Shown: positions 14,844 through 24,094 of the stretch, in pieces
Position numbering within the stretch: position 1 is the stretch's first letter
How the letters are laid out: each line of letters starts with the position of its first letter
Assembly: GCA_938018185.1 (NCBI GenBank)
Contig: CALIIW010000204.1
Location: forward strand, 1-38,689
From: an uncultured Saprospiraceae bacterium
GTDB lineage: Bacteria; Bacteroidota; Bacteroidia; Chitinophagales; Saprospiraceae
Reading direction: 5' to 3'
DNA length: 38,689 nt
Made by a program: the position numbers and the translations under genes
Notes under the pieces: model-generated
What the model was told of the DNA's origin: nothing
Database searches by the model: none
The model's input: the letters and a program-made list of their open reading frames with translations, nothing else

Positions 14844-14914
14844 TGACGTAATTTAAGACTTCTTGAATTGTAATAAATTTACATATATAACAAGCATAAA
14901 TCTAATCTCTATAC

Positions 14915-17332
14915 ATGACAAAAAATCCAGTCCTTGAAATTGAGCAATTAGGCGATCTTGCTAAGAAAGATACTTACAAGCGAGAGGTCTTAAGTGATTA
15001 TTGGATCTGTTGTGTCAGTAGGGAAGCGAGCATGGCAGGAAGAAAAGATGTGCTTTCTGGAAAAGGTAAATTTGGTATTCTCGGAGATGGCAAAGAAGTG
15101 CCTCAAGTCGCCATGGCTAGAGCTTTTAAAAAAGGAGATTTTAGATCTGGCTATTATAGAGATCAAACTTTTATGTTTGCCTTGGGTCTTTGCAGTATAG
15201 AAGAGTTTTTCTCTCAACTTTATGCTGATGCAGATAATGATCCATTCTCTGGCGGTAGGCAAATGAATAACCACTATGCAACTCCTTTGGTAGATGAAAA
15301 AGGAGCTTGGACCAATCATACGGAGTCTTATAACATTTCTTCTTGCATATCTCCAACTGGAGGTCAGATGGCCAGAGCTCTTGGTTTAGCTTTTGCTTCA
15401 AAGAAATTTCGAGAACTCCCAAAAGCTGATCCAAACAAAATGCATTCTATTAATGGCAATGAAGTTACTTTCTGCACCATTGGTGATGCTTCTACTTCAG
15501 AAGGTGTTTTTTGGGAATCTGTAAATGCCGCATGCGTTATGAAAGTACCTTTGGCAATTTCAGTCTGGGATGATGGCTATGGAATTTCTGTGCCAAAAGA
15601 ATTTCAAACGACCAAAGGAAGTATTTCGGATGCACTTGCTGGATTTAGTTATGAAAAAGATAAAGGAGGTTTAGATATCTATAAAGTAAAAGGCTGGAAT
15701 TATCAAGGCCTTGTTCAAATGTACCTGGAAGGGATCGGACGAGTAAGAAAAACACATATACCTGCTCTCTTCCATATTGAAGAATTAACCCAACCTCAAG
15801 GCCACTCTACATCTGGCTCACATGAAAGATATAAAAGCAAAGACAGATTGCAATGGGAGAAAGAATACGATTGCAATGAAGTCATGGCTGAATGGATGGT
15901 TCAAAACAATATTGCCAGTGAGATTGAAATTGCAGAAATAAAAGAAAAGGCAAGGGTTTATGTAAAGGAATGTAAAGAGAAAGCTTGGGCTAAGTATATG
16001 AAGCCGATAGCTGATGAAAAGCTTAAACTAGAAGAAATTTTACAGGCTATAAGTAATAAGGTAGGAGAAGCTGAAATACTACAAATTCATGCAGAATTGG
16101 TCAAGCAAAGAGAGCCTTTACTTTTTGAATTGATCAAAATAGCGAGAAAAGCAAAATTTAATTTAGTAAGCCAACCTATAGCTTTAAAGCAAGGATTACT
16201 GGATTGGCTTGATAGGATTAATGATCTTGGGAAAAAGAGATACAATAGGTACTTATATAGTGAGGATGCAAATTCAGCCTTGCAAGTACCAATCATTCAT
16301 AAAGAAATAAACTCAAATTCAGAAACTAAAACAGGCTTCCAAATCCTGAATAAATTTTTCGATCAAGCATTGGAAAAACATTCTAATATAGTCGCCTTTG
16401 GGGAAGATGTTGGGCAAATTGGTGATGTGAACCAAGGTTTTGCAGGATTGCAAACAAAGTATGGGGTAGAACGTGTTTTTGATACAGGAATAAGAGAATG
16501 GACCATCATGGGCCAAGCAATTGGCCTGGCTATGAGAGGTTTTAGACCTATTGCAGAAATCCAATACCTTGATTACCTTATATATGGTTTATCACCTTTG
16601 TCAGATGACCTTGCAACACTGAGGTATAGATCAAATAATATACAACAAGCACCAGTCATTATTAGAACAAGAGGGCATAGACTAGAAGGGATATGGCATG
16701 CCGGCTCTCCAATTGGGATGCTTCTCAATTCTTTGAGAGGAATGTATATCATCACTCCGAGAGATATGGTTCAAGCTGTTGGGTTTTACAATACCTTGCT
16801 ACAATCAAATGATCCGGCCTTGGTTATTGAATGTCTAAATGGCTATAGGCTTAGAGAGGTCATGCCTGAGAACCTAGGAGAATATACGTTGCCATTGGGT
16901 GTACCTGAGATTTTGACTGCAGGAAATGACATTACACTAGTTACTTATGGTTCTTGTGTCAGGATAGCCCAATCAGCAGTTGAACTTTTGCAAAAAGTGA
17001 ATATTTCAGTAGAACTCATCGATGTTCAAACTTTAATACCTTTTGATTTGGAAGCTTTGATTGTGGATTCTGTGAAAAAAACAAATAGAATACTATTTGT
17101 AGACGAAGATTTCTATGGTGCAGCCACAGCATATATGATGCAAAAGGTTCTTGAAGAACAGAAAGCTTATCAGTTTTTGGATTCAGCACCTAAAACTTTG
17201 GCGTCCCAACCGCATAGAACACCCTTCGGTTCTGATGGAGATTATTTTACAAAGCCCCAAGTGGAAGATATATATGAAGCTGTTTACAACATGATGAATG
17301 AGTCTGATCCAACTAATTATCCAGCTCTTTAA
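14915..17332 (+). CDS. Fused alpha/beta E1 component of a thiamine-dependent 2-oxoacid dehydrogenase
   Basis: An 805-residue fusion. The alpha half (about residues 1-450) has the thiamine diphosphate region GDASTSEGVFWES near residue 190 followed by DDGYGISVP, plus the phosphorylation-loop-like GHSTSGSHERYKS. The beta half (about 470-805) has FGEDVGQIGDVNQGF, the REWTIMGQAIGLAMRG block and the C-terminal transketolase domain with LVTYGSC and FVDEDF. Such fusions are common in Bacteroidota and are annotated as branched-chain 2-oxoacid or pyruvate dehydrogenase E1; the alpha half looks closer to the branched-chain type. It makes the acyl-lipoyl group on E2. No E2 or E3 gene is adjacent. Confidence 0.9.
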   Translation: MTKNPVLEIEQLGDLAKKDTYKREVLSDYWICCVSREASMAGRKDVLSGKGKFGILGDGKEVPQVAMARAFKKGDFRSGYYRDQTFMFALGLCSIEEFFSQLYADADNDPFSGGRQMNNHYATPLVDEKGAWTNHTESYNISSCISPTGGQMARALGLAFASKKFRELPKADPNKMHSINGNEVTFCTIGDASTSEGVFWESVNAACVMKVPLAISVWDDGYGISVPKEFQTTKGSISDALAGFSYEKDKGGLDIYKVKGWNYQGLVQMYLEGIGRVRKTHIPALFHIEELTQPQGHSTSGSHERYKSKDRLQWEKEYDCNEVMAEWMVQNNIASEIEIAEIKEKARVYVKECKEKAWAKYMKPIADEKLKLEEILQAISNKVGEAEILQIHAELVKQREPLLFELIKIARKAKFNLVSQPIALKQGLLDWLDRINDLGKKRYNRYLYSEDANSALQVPIIHKEINSNSETKTGFQILNKFFDQALEKHSNIVAFGEDVGQIGDVNQGFAGLQTKYGVERVFDTGIREWTIMGQAIGLAMRGFRPIAEIQYLDYLIYGLSPLSDDLATLRYRSNNIQQAPVIIRTRGHRLEGIWHAGSPIGMLLNSLRGMYIITPRDMVQAVGFYNTLLQSNDPALVIECLNGYRLREVMPENLGEYTLPLGVPEILTAGNDITLVTYGSCVRIAQSAVELLQKVNISVELIDVQTLIPFDLEALIVDSVKKTNRILFVDEDFYGAATAYMMQKVLEEQKAYQFLDSAPKTLASQPHRTPFGSDGDYFTKPQVEDIYEAVYNMMNESDPTNYPAL

Positions 17333-17501
17333 AAGCAGATCAGCCTTGAGAGGGCGATATAATTAATCTATTTTCCATTAGTATTACCATTTTATCTATA
17401 TATTTATCACCCGATAGATTATTATTAACGTAATATTTACAATTCATTCTAAATCAATTCGAGTATTATTGCGTTAAAAGATTGAATAAAATTTAAAAAA
17501 A

Positions 17502-18269
17502 TTGTCGAACGGGCTGGTAATTATACCATCATATAATGAAAAAGAGAACATATCTAAAATCATAGATGCTGTCTTCAATTTGGAGGTAGATTTTCATGTT
17601 TTAGTTGTTGATGACAATTCTCCTGATGGGACAGCTGCTATCGTCAAAGAAAAGATGAAATCTAATCCGAACGAGCTATTCATTTTGGAGCGTTCAGGGA
17701 AATTAGGTTTAGGAACGGCTTATATTGCTGGATTTAAGTGGGCTATAGAAAATTCATACGATTACATCTTTGAGATGGACGCCGACTTTTCTCACAACCC
17801 GAAGGACCTGGTTAGGCTTCATAGTGCTTGCTCCAAAGATGGGTTTGATTTGGCTGTTGGGTCTAGGTATGTCAAAAATGGAGGTGTAGAAAATTGGCCA
17901 ATTGATAGGAAAGTGCTCTCTTATGGGGCTTCACTCTATGTCAGGATGATTACTTGGATGAATATTAAAGATCCAACTGCTGGATTTGTTTGCTATAAAA
18001 GAGAGGTGCTTGAAACGATTGACCTAGATAGAATTAAGTTTATAGGTTATGCCTTTCAAATTGAAATGAAATACAATGCTTGGAAGCTTGGGTTCAAATT
18101 GACAGAAGTTCCAATCATTTTTGTTGATAGAATGGAAGGGAATTCCAAAATGTCTTCAAATATTATTGGCGAAGCCATCAAAGGGGTGATAGTTATGAGA
18201 ATGAATCAAGTATTCAAATCGAAGAAAGTGGGAATTAAAAGACCCATTAAAGACCTGAAAGGCTCCTAG
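17502..18269 (+). CDS. Polyprenol monophosphate sugar transferase (dolichyl-phosphate mannose synthase-like)
   Basis: A 255-residue GT2 glycosyltransferase. It opens with GLVIIPSYNEKENI, has DDNSPDGT and the metal-binding EMDADFSHNP (DxD-type), then VGSRYVKNGGVENW and the FQIEMKYNAW block, matching bacterial Dpm1/Ppm1-like enzymes. These transfer mannose (or another sugar) from a nucleotide sugar to a polyprenyl phosphate at the inner membrane face. No C-terminal membrane domain is present, as in the short, peripheral type. The start is TTG at 17502: the conserved strand begins three codons later, and no ATG or GTG is placed to replace it. A UUCG-loop terminator follows. Confidence 0.88.
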   Translation: MSNGLVIIPSYNEKENISKIIDAVFNLEVDFHVLVVDDNSPDGTAAIVKEKMKSNPNELFILERSGKLGLGTAYIAGFKWAIENSYDYIFEMDADFSHNPKDLVRLHSACSKDGFDLAVGSRYVKNGGVENWPIDRKVLSYGASLYVRMITWMNIKDPTAGFVCYKREVLETIDLDRIKFIGYAFQIEMKYNAWKLGFKLTEVPIIFVDRMEGNSKMSSNIIGEAIKGVIVMRMNQVFKSKKVGIKRPIKDLKGS

Positions 18270-18394
18270 GTGGGAATTGCTCTCAGGTTTTAAATTAAGT
18301 TACCAACACTCAATTGTGAAGAACTAAAACAATCATTTTTTTGATTAAATAAGTGAAATTAATTATAAACTAATTGATTATAAAATTAAGCCTT

Positions 18395-18418
18395 GGCACT
18401 TCGGTGCCTTTTATTTTA
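18395..18418 (+). terminator. Terminator with TTCG tetraloop
   Basis: GGCAC (18395-18399), loop TTCG, GTGCC (18404-18408), then a T-rich tail to 18418. It separates the glycosyltransferase gene from the dcw cluster. Confidence 0.75.
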
Positions 18419-18426
18419 TCTAACAG

Positions 18427-18461
18427 GTGGAGATATGTGTAGATATGTGTGAAAAAGTGTA
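18427..18461 (+). promoter_or_regulatory. Predicted MraZ operator: four GTG-type direct repeats at 10-base spacing
   Basis: GTGGA (18427-18431), GTGTA (18437-18441), GTGTG (18447-18451) and GTGTA (18457-18461), each separated by five bases (GATAT, GATAT, AAAAA). Known MraZ boxes are direct repeats of a GTG-containing pentamer on the same 10-base period. The array ends 10 bases before the -7 box and covers the expected -33 position, so binding should block the dcw promoter (autoregulation by MraZ). Confidence 0.8.
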
Positions 18462-18471
18462 AGTTTTGTTT

Positions 18472-18479
18472 TAAATTTG
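18472..18479 (+). promoter_or_regulatory. -7 box of the dcw promoter
   Basis: TAAATTTG matches TAnnTTTG exactly, 35 bases before the mraZ start. The -33 region falls within the MraZ repeats. Confidence 0.65.
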
Positions 18480-18514
18480 ATTAAATAATTACATCTGATA
18501 ACGAAGCACTTAAT

Positions 18515-18994
18515 TTGACGCCTTTACTAGGAGAATATGATTGTAAGGTTGATAGCAAGGGGAGAATACGTTTTCCATCCGCTTTGCTTATGCAATTAGG
18601 AAAAGCAGCTAGTGTACCATTTGTAATAAATAGAGGTTTTGGAAAATATTTGAATATTTATCCAAAAGAGAGTTGGGATTATTATGCAGCCAAAGTGAAT
18701 AGCAAGAGTACTTTTAAAAAGGAAAATTTGATGTTCATGAGATATTTCTATAGAGGGGCAACCGAAGTAGGAGTAGATGGTTCAGAAAGAATACTCTTGA
18801 GTAAAAGGTTACTTGAGTATGCAGAAATTGAAAAGGAAGTAATATTAAATGCGCTGAATGATAGAATTGAGGTTTGGTCACCTCATAATTTTGACATCCA
18901 GCTTGAAGGAGAGCCTTCTGTTGATTATTTAAGATTGGCAGAGCAGATTTTTCCTGATGATAATAATAATGATAAACCAGGTTTTAGTTTATGA
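18515..18994 (+). CDS. mraZ: Transcriptional regulator MraZ
   Basis: A 159-residue protein with two SpoVT/AbrB-like halves: LLGEYDCKVDSKGRIRFPSA (residues 4-23) and VDGSERILLSKRL in the second half. The N-terminal block GEY-C-D-KGR is the family signature. The start is TTG at 18515, which places the conserved GEY at the usual distance; no ATG or GTG is available. MraZ binds repeats in front of its own operon and lowers dcw expression; a matching array lies at 18427-18461. The stop overlaps the rsmH start (ATGA), so the two are translationally coupled. Confidence 0.93.
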   Translation: MTPLLGEYDCKVDSKGRIRFPSALLMQLGKAASVPFVINRGFGKYLNIYPKESWDYYAAKVNSKSTFKKENLMFMRYFYRGATEVGVDGSERILLSKRLLEYAEIEKEVILNALNDRIEVWSPHNFDIQLEGEPSVDYLRLAEQIFPDDNNNDKPGFSL

Positions 18995-19890
18995 CCTACC
19001 ATGTGCCAGTTTTACTGGAGGAGAGTATTGCTGGTATGAATATAAAACCAGACGGGGTTTATGTTGATGTTACATTTGGAGGCGGAGGCCATTCCAGACA
19101 GATTATAGAAAAACTAGGCGACAAAGGTCGTTTAATAGCTTTTGATCAAGATTTAGATGCGGAGCAAAATGTATTGAAAGACGAACGATTCCTTTTTGTG
19201 AATAGTAACTTTTCTTATTTGAAAAGATTTTTAAGGGTTCATGGTTATTCAAAGGTGGATGGAATACTCGCAGATCTTGGCGTTTCTTCTTTTCAATTTG
19301 ATACAGCAGAAAGGGGGTTTTCCTACCGGTTTGACGCGCATTTAGACATGCGAATGAATTCGGGAACAGATTTAACTGCAGCTATACTTGTTAATACTTA
19401 TTCGGCAAGTGAGCTTCAAGATGTGTTTAGTAAATACGGAGAGGTAAGAAATTCTAAAAGTTTGGCTTTAGAAATTGTCAAGCAGCGAAAGAATAGAAAG
19501 ATTGAGACCACCTCTGATTTTATGAATGCCATAGATTCTGTGATAAGGGGAAATAGATTGAAGTATCTATCACAAGTGTTTCAGGCTTTAAGGATAGAAG
19601 TGAATCAAGAGATGGAGGTGTTGAAAGATTTTTTGGAACAGGCGCATGAAGTTTTGAATGTTGAAGGGAGGTTGGTGGTTATTTCGTATCACTCCTTGGA
19701 AGATAGAATGGTTAAGCAGTTTTTGAAAACAGGTAATGTTGAAGGCCTGCAGAAAGAAGATGATTTTGGTAATAAGTATAAACCATTTAAGTTGATAACA
19801 AAAAAGCCAATAGTGGCTAATGAGAAAGAAAATAGAATAAATAAACGCGCTAGAAGCGCGAAGATGAGAATAGCAGAAAAGTTAGAATAA
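18991..19890 (+). CDS. rsmH: 16S rRNA (cytosine-1402-N4) methyltransferase RsmH
   Basis: A 299-residue SAM-dependent methyltransferase. It has YHVPVLLEE at the N-terminus, the SAM motif VDVTFGGGGHSRQI, GILADLGVSSFQFD, RGFSYRFDAHLDMRM, and the C-terminal VISYHSLEDRMVKQF and NKRARSAKMR blocks. It methylates N4 of C1402 in 16S rRNA. It overlaps mraZ by four bases. Downstream, 124 bases with two hairpins separate it from ftsL. Confidence 0.96.
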   Translation: MTYHVPVLLEESIAGMNIKPDGVYVDVTFGGGGHSRQIIEKLGDKGRLIAFDQDLDAEQNVLKDERFLFVNSNFSYLKRFLRVHGYSKVDGILADLGVSSFQFDTAERGFSYRFDAHLDMRMNSGTDLTAAILVNTYSASELQDVFSKYGEVRNSKSLALEIVKQRKNRKIETTSDFMNAIDSVIRGNRLKYLSQVFQALRIEVNQEMEVLKDFLEQAHEVLNVEGRLVVISYHSLEDRMVKQFLKTGNVEGLQKEDDFGNKYKPFKLITKKPIVANEKENRINKRARSAKMRIAEKLE

Positions 19891-19965
19891 GTTTGAAGTT
19901 TAAATCCTATCATTGACAGGATTCTCTTCGCAATAGCACCACAACAAAGAAAAGATGATCACTCC

Positions 19966-19995
19966 TTACAACAAAGTTGTAACAGTTATTTTTTT
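19966..19995 (+). terminator. Terminator-like hairpin between rsmH and ftsL
   Basis: TTACAAC (19966-19972) pairs with GTTGTAA (19976-19982) around AAA, followed six bases later by seven Ts (19989-19995). A second, weaker hairpin, AATCCT/AGGATT, lies at 19903-19923. These would let part of the transcript stop after rsmH. Confidence 0.5.
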
Positions 19996-20014
19996 GTATT
20001 TGTCAAAAATTTAA

Positions 20015-20329
20015 ATGAAAAGGAGAAAGAGTTTTAGAGAGTATTTTTTTTGGAACAACGTCCACTCCGGATGGTTGATGGACAATCTATTTTTTTTCCT
20101 TTTTATCGGGTTTTTGGCCTTGATCTATATTGCAAACTCGCATTTTGCTGAAAAGCAAGTACGAAAAACTAGAATTGTAGAAAAGGAGGTACAAAGAATG
20201 AATCGACTTCATATGGCTTTGTTAGCCAAAATTATGGACGAAACAAAGCATGCTGCTGTAGAAAATGATGTGAAAAATAAAGGATTAAAACCGCCTCAGC
20301 AAAGGCCATATAGAATAGTATCGAATTAA
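20015..20329 (+). CDS. ftsL: FtsL-like division protein
   Basis: A 104-residue bitopic membrane protein. It has a basic N-terminus (MKRRKS), one membrane helix at about residues 25-42 (FFFLFIGFLALIYIAN), then a periplasmic helical segment rich in charged residues that can form a coiled coil (about 45-85), ending in a proline-rich tail. Position between rsmH and ftsI and this topology identify it as the Bacteroidota FtsL counterpart, although sequence conservation in FtsL is low. It would recruit FtsI and FtsW with FtsB/FtsQ at the septum. The gene ends 7 bases before ftsI. Confidence 0.8.
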   Translation: MKRRKSFREYFFWNNVHSGWLMDNLFFFLFIGFLALIYIANSHFAEKQVRKTRIVEKEVQRMNRLHMALLAKIMDETKHAAVENDVKNKGLKPPQQRPYRIVSN

Positions 20330-20336
20330 TTATTAA

Positions 20337-22469
20337 ATGAAAAACGAAGTCTTAATAAGAATGTACTTAGTGCTCACCGGATTTGTTCTGGTGGCGGGTC
20401 TTCTGTTTTTTCAGGCGATAAAAATCTCTGTCAGTCAAGGAGATAAATGGAGAGAGATAGGGGAGAAGAGATACCTAAAGTATGAGTCAGTTACGGCTGA
20501 AAGGGGAAATATATTATCTGATAATAATAGCCTTCTAGCAACTTCTTTGGATTTTTATAAAATTCATTTTGATACAAAAGCAGCAGGCCTTACAGATAAG
20601 ATTTTTGAAAAGAATGTTGATAGTTTGGCTTATTGTTTATCAAAACATGTCAACTCCTCTCACACGCCTGGTGGGATGAGAAAGCGTCTCTTAGATGCAA
20701 AGAAAAAAGGCGCAAGATATATGTCAATCGCTAAAGACGTATCTTTTGAAAAGTTGGAAAAAATTAGAAAATTTCCAATTTTTAATCGTGGTAGAAACGG
20801 TGGAGGATTTATTGTAGAGTCCACACCAAAAAGATTTACTCCTTTCAACTTGCTTGCAAAGAGAACGATAGGTTATGTTAGGGAAGATGCAAAACCTGTT
20901 GGGATAGAAGGAGCTTTTGACAAATACCTACAAGGGCAAAATGGTAAACGTCTTACACTAAGAGTAAATGATAAGGTTAGGATACCAATCAATGAGGAAG
21001 CGGAGATTAAGCCTATTAACGGAAAAGATATTGTAACGTCAATTGATATTGATTTACAAGGTATCACTGAAAATTCTTTGCTTACTGCTTTGAAGCACCA
21101 CAATGCTCAATCAGGAACCGCCATCTTAATGGATGTAAAAACTGGAGCGGTTAAGTCAATTGCAAACCTTGAGAAAACTGCAAGTGGTTATTTTGAAACT
21201 TACAATTTTGGAGTAGGTTCTTCTATAGAGCCTGGATCAGTTTTTAAATTAGCCTCCTTGCTTGCTCTATTAGAAGAAGGTAAAGTAGATCTACATGATA
21301 ACATCCCAATCTATAGAGGTGAAAAAGAATTTTATACAGAAAAGATGGAGGATTCCTCTTCTGAGAGTTTTACCATGGATTCTACGACGGTGCAACATGC
21401 ATTTGAAATATCTTCAAATGTAGGTATTGCTAGTTTGGTCTATGATAATTATCAAGGGGTAGATGCAGAAGGTAATATTAGAGTTAAGCGATTGCTTAAT
21501 ATGTTTAAGAAATTTAACCTCTATGAGCCAACAGGTATTGAAATTCATGGGGAGCCTGATCCTTATATCAAAGATCCAGACAATGCAAATGATAATTGGT
21601 CTGGTTTGACTCTACCGTGGATGTCAATTGGTTATGAAGTAACCATGACACCATTACAAATTTTGAGTTTTTATAATAGTATTGCCAATGATGGTTTATA
21701 TGTGAAGCCTTACTTGGTGTCTGAGATTAAAGAAGGAGAAACTTCCATTGAAGTTTTAAATCCAATTCTTTCTAAAAGAAGAATAGCTTCTAGGGAGACA
21801 ATCTCAAAAGCTAAAAAATTATTAGATGGGGTAGTTGAAAGTGGGACAGCTAGAAAATTGCAAACAGATAAGTACAATTTTTCAGGAAAAACAGGTACGT
21901 CACAAATTAACTATAGGTCTGGTAAGAAAAAGAAGTTAGGTCACAGGTCTTCTTTTGTAGGTTACTTTCCATCGCATGCACCGAAGTATTCTTGCATTGT
22001 TATAATAACAGATCCGAAAGAAGATGAGATCTATGGTGCAGATGTAGCCGGGCCAGTATTCAGAGAAATTATGGATAAGATATTTTATTATAAACCAGAA
22101 TTACATAAGGCACTTAATAATTATAAAAAACCACAATTGGCGGACAATTCATTGCCACAGCATTTTGCAGGTTCGCTTTCGGATATGACAACTGTATTTG
22201 ATCTTTTAAAGTTGCCTTATAAAATAGAATCAAGTTCGGAAATGATGACCACCGTTCAGGCAAGAGATAAGGTTTTGGTATTGAAAGAAAGGCCATGTGG
22301 GGAAAATTTAATTCCAAATGTCGTTGGTATGGGTGTAAGGGATGCACTCTTTGTATTAGAAAATCAGGGAATGAAGGTGAAAGTTAAAGGCATAGGAAAG
22401 GTGACTGCTCAATCTGTTAAGCCAGGTACAAGAGTCACTGATCAGCTTATTCAATTGACCTTGGGTTGA
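20337..22469 (+). CDS. ftsI: Septal transpeptidase FtsI (PBP3) with C-terminal PASTA domain
   Basis: A 710-residue class B PBP. A membrane anchor (about residues 8-28) is followed by the PBP dimerisation domain with the RGNILSDN block. The transpeptidase domain has Ser301 in SVFK, SSN at 359-361, and KTGTS from Lys518. A single PASTA domain closes the protein (about residues 650-710; IPNVVGMGVRDALFVLENQG). It cross-links septal peptidoglycan as partner of FtsW. A C-terminal PASTA is usual in Bacteroidota FtsI. Seven bases separate it from ftsL, ten from murE. Confidence 0.95.
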   Translation: MKNEVLIRMYLVLTGFVLVAGLLFFQAIKISVSQGDKWREIGEKRYLKYESVTAERGNILSDNNSLLATSLDFYKIHFDTKAAGLTDKIFEKNVDSLAYCLSKHVNSSHTPGGMRKRLLDAKKKGARYMSIAKDVSFEKLEKIRKFPIFNRGRNGGGFIVESTPKRFTPFNLLAKRTIGYVREDAKPVGIEGAFDKYLQGQNGKRLTLRVNDKVRIPINEEAEIKPINGKDIVTSIDIDLQGITENSLLTALKHHNAQSGTAILMDVKTGAVKSIANLEKTASGYFETYNFGVGSSIEPGSVFKLASLLALLEEGKVDLHDNIPIYRGEKEFYTEKMEDSSSESFTMDSTTVQHAFEISSNVGIASLVYDNYQGVDAEGNIRVKRLLNMFKKFNLYEPTGIEIHGEPDPYIKDPDNANDNWSGLTLPWMSIGYEVTMTPLQILSFYNSIANDGLYVKPYLVSEIKEGETSIEVLNPILSKRRIASRETISKAKKLLDGVVESGTARKLQTDKYNFSGKTGTSQINYRSGKKKKLGHRSSFVGYFPSHAPKYSCIVIITDPKEDEIYGADVAGPVFREIMDKIFYYKPELHKALNNYKKPQLADNSLPQHFAGSLSDMTTVFDLLKLPYKIESSSEMMTTVQARDKVLVLKERPCGENLIPNVVGMGVRDALFVLENQGMKVKVKGIGKVTAQSVKPGTRVTDQLIQLTLG

Positions 22470-22479
22470 TCTCTGCTAT

Positions 22480-23946
22480 ATGAAGCAGATTAAGTTAGAT
22501 ATCGTGTTTGAAGGGATCAAACTAGTAAAAGTACTAGGGAATTTTGATCGACATATTGACAACATAAAATTTGACTCCAGAGCAGTTTTGGAATCTACCG
22601 CATTTGTAGCAATAAAAGGCACAACTACAGATGGACACAACTACATAGACGCAGCCATAAATAAAGGTTGCTCTGTAATAGTACTTGAAAAATTGCCAGA
22701 GCAAATAAATAATAAAATCACCTATATACAGGTGGAAGACAGTGCAAAGGCATTGGCTTTGATGGCTTGTAATTATTACGACAATCCATCTCGTAAATTA
22801 CGATTGACAGGTGTTACAGGCACCAATGGAAAAACGACAATAGTCACTTTACTCAAAAGTCTTTTTGATGACTTGGGTTTTAAAACCGGCAAGTTGTCAA
22901 CGATTGAAAATGTAGTTGTTGATGAAGTTATTAAAGCAACACACACAACTCCAGATCCAGTTTCTTTAAATGAGCTACTGGATAAAATGGTAAGAAAAGG
23001 ATGCGATTTTGCTTTTATGGAAGTTAGCTCGCATGCAATCGATCAGCATCGTGTGGCAGGATTGAAGTTTGAAGGAGGAATTTTTTCAAATATCTCTCAT
23101 GATCATTTGGGCTACCATGGCAGCATGGTGGAATACATTAGAGTAAAGAAATTATTTTTTGATCATTTGGATAAAGAGGCCTTCGCCCTTTATAACGGGG
23201 ATGATAAGAGAGGTGCTGTAATGGTTCAAAATTCTAAGGCCAGAAAATTCAGCTTTGCTTTTAAAGACTTAGCTGATTTTAAAGGAAGGCTGATTGAAAA
23301 CGGCTTGGGAGGATTGCTTCTTAATTTTAATGGCAATGAATTTCATTCAAGATTGATAGGCGAATTTAATGCCGAAAATCTTCTTGCGATTTATGGATGT
23401 GGCTTATTGCTAGGTCTGGAAGAAATTGAACTCCTGACAGCTTTGAGCAATTTGCAGAGTGCAAAAGGAAGGTTTGAATACATTCTTAGAGAAATTGATC
23501 AAGTAGTCGGAATAGTTGATTATGCACATACACCAGATGCACTGGAAAAAGTATTGCAAACCATCAACGATACAAAATCTAAAACATCCAGAGTTATAAC
23601 AGTTGTTGGCTGTGGAGGGGATAGAGATAAGACAAAGAGACCAAAAATGGCAAAGATCGGATTTCAACAAAGTGATCAATTGATTTTGACAACTGATAAT
23701 CCCAGAACAGAAGATCCAAATGTCATAATTCAGGAAATGGAAAACGGATTGGACCTCGAAGAAAAGAGATCTGTTCTTTCTATCCTAGATCGAAAACAAG
23801 CGATCCGAACAGCGTGCAGAATGGCAAAAAAAGGAGATGTAATCTTGGTAGCTGGTAAAGGCCATGAAAATTATCAAGAAGTGAATGGAATGCGTGAGCC
23901 TTTTGACGATAAAGAAGTTCTTAAAGAAGAACTTGGAATAATATAA
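22480..23946 (+). CDS. murE: UDP-MurNAc-tripeptide synthetase MurE
   Basis: A 488-residue Mur ligase. It has the N-terminal uridine-binding domain with FDSRAV and FVAIKG, the ATP loop TGVTGTNGKTT (about residues 110-120), the central THTTPDP, and the C-terminal domain with VDYAHTPDALE. The substrate motif DNPR (Asp406-Arg409) marks meso-diaminopimelate as the added amino acid rather than lysine. It acts in the cytoplasm on UDP-MurNAc-Ala-Glu. Its substrate is made by MurD, whose gene is not in this cluster. A strong terminator-like hairpin follows before mraY. Confidence 0.96.
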   Translation: MKQIKLDIVFEGIKLVKVLGNFDRHIDNIKFDSRAVLESTAFVAIKGTTTDGHNYIDAAINKGCSVIVLEKLPEQINNKITYIQVEDSAKALALMACNYYDNPSRKLRLTGVTGTNGKTTIVTLLKSLFDDLGFKTGKLSTIENVVVDEVIKATHTTPDPVSLNELLDKMVRKGCDFAFMEVSSHAIDQHRVAGLKFEGGIFSNISHDHLGYHGSMVEYIRVKKLFFDHLDKEAFALYNGDDKRGAVMVQNSKARKFSFAFKDLADFKGRLIENGLGGLLLNFNGNEFHSRLIGEFNAENLLAIYGCGLLLGLEEIELLTALSNLQSAKGRFEYILREIDQVVGIVDYAHTPDALEKVLQTINDTKSKTSRVITVVGCGGDRDKTKRPKMAKIGFQQSDQLILTTDNPRTEDPNVIIQEMENGLDLEEKRSVLSILDRKQAIRTACRMAKKGDVILVAGKGHENYQEVNGMREPFDDKEVLKEELGII

Positions 23947-24033
23947 ACAGTTTTGTTTTTGAGAAGAAATTCAAAGAAATAAAACGAGCTAAGAAAATAG
24001 TAGTGGAGGGACTATTATCATTCTCAGATTGGA

Positions 24034-24071
24034 CAGTTGGAGCGAGGTTCGCCTCGTTTCCAACTGCTTTT
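24034..24071 (+). terminator. Strong terminator-like hairpin between murE and mraY
   Basis: 24034-24047 pairs with 24052-24066 around a TTCG tetraloop: CAGTTGGA with TCCAACTG and CGAGG with CCTCG, with one G-U pair and one bulged T between. It is followed by CTTTT. It lies in a 148-base gap inside an otherwise tightly packed gene cluster. It may divide the operon or act as an attenuator. Confidence 0.75.
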
Positions 24072-24094
24072 AAAAAAAGATTTGAACGAAATAA

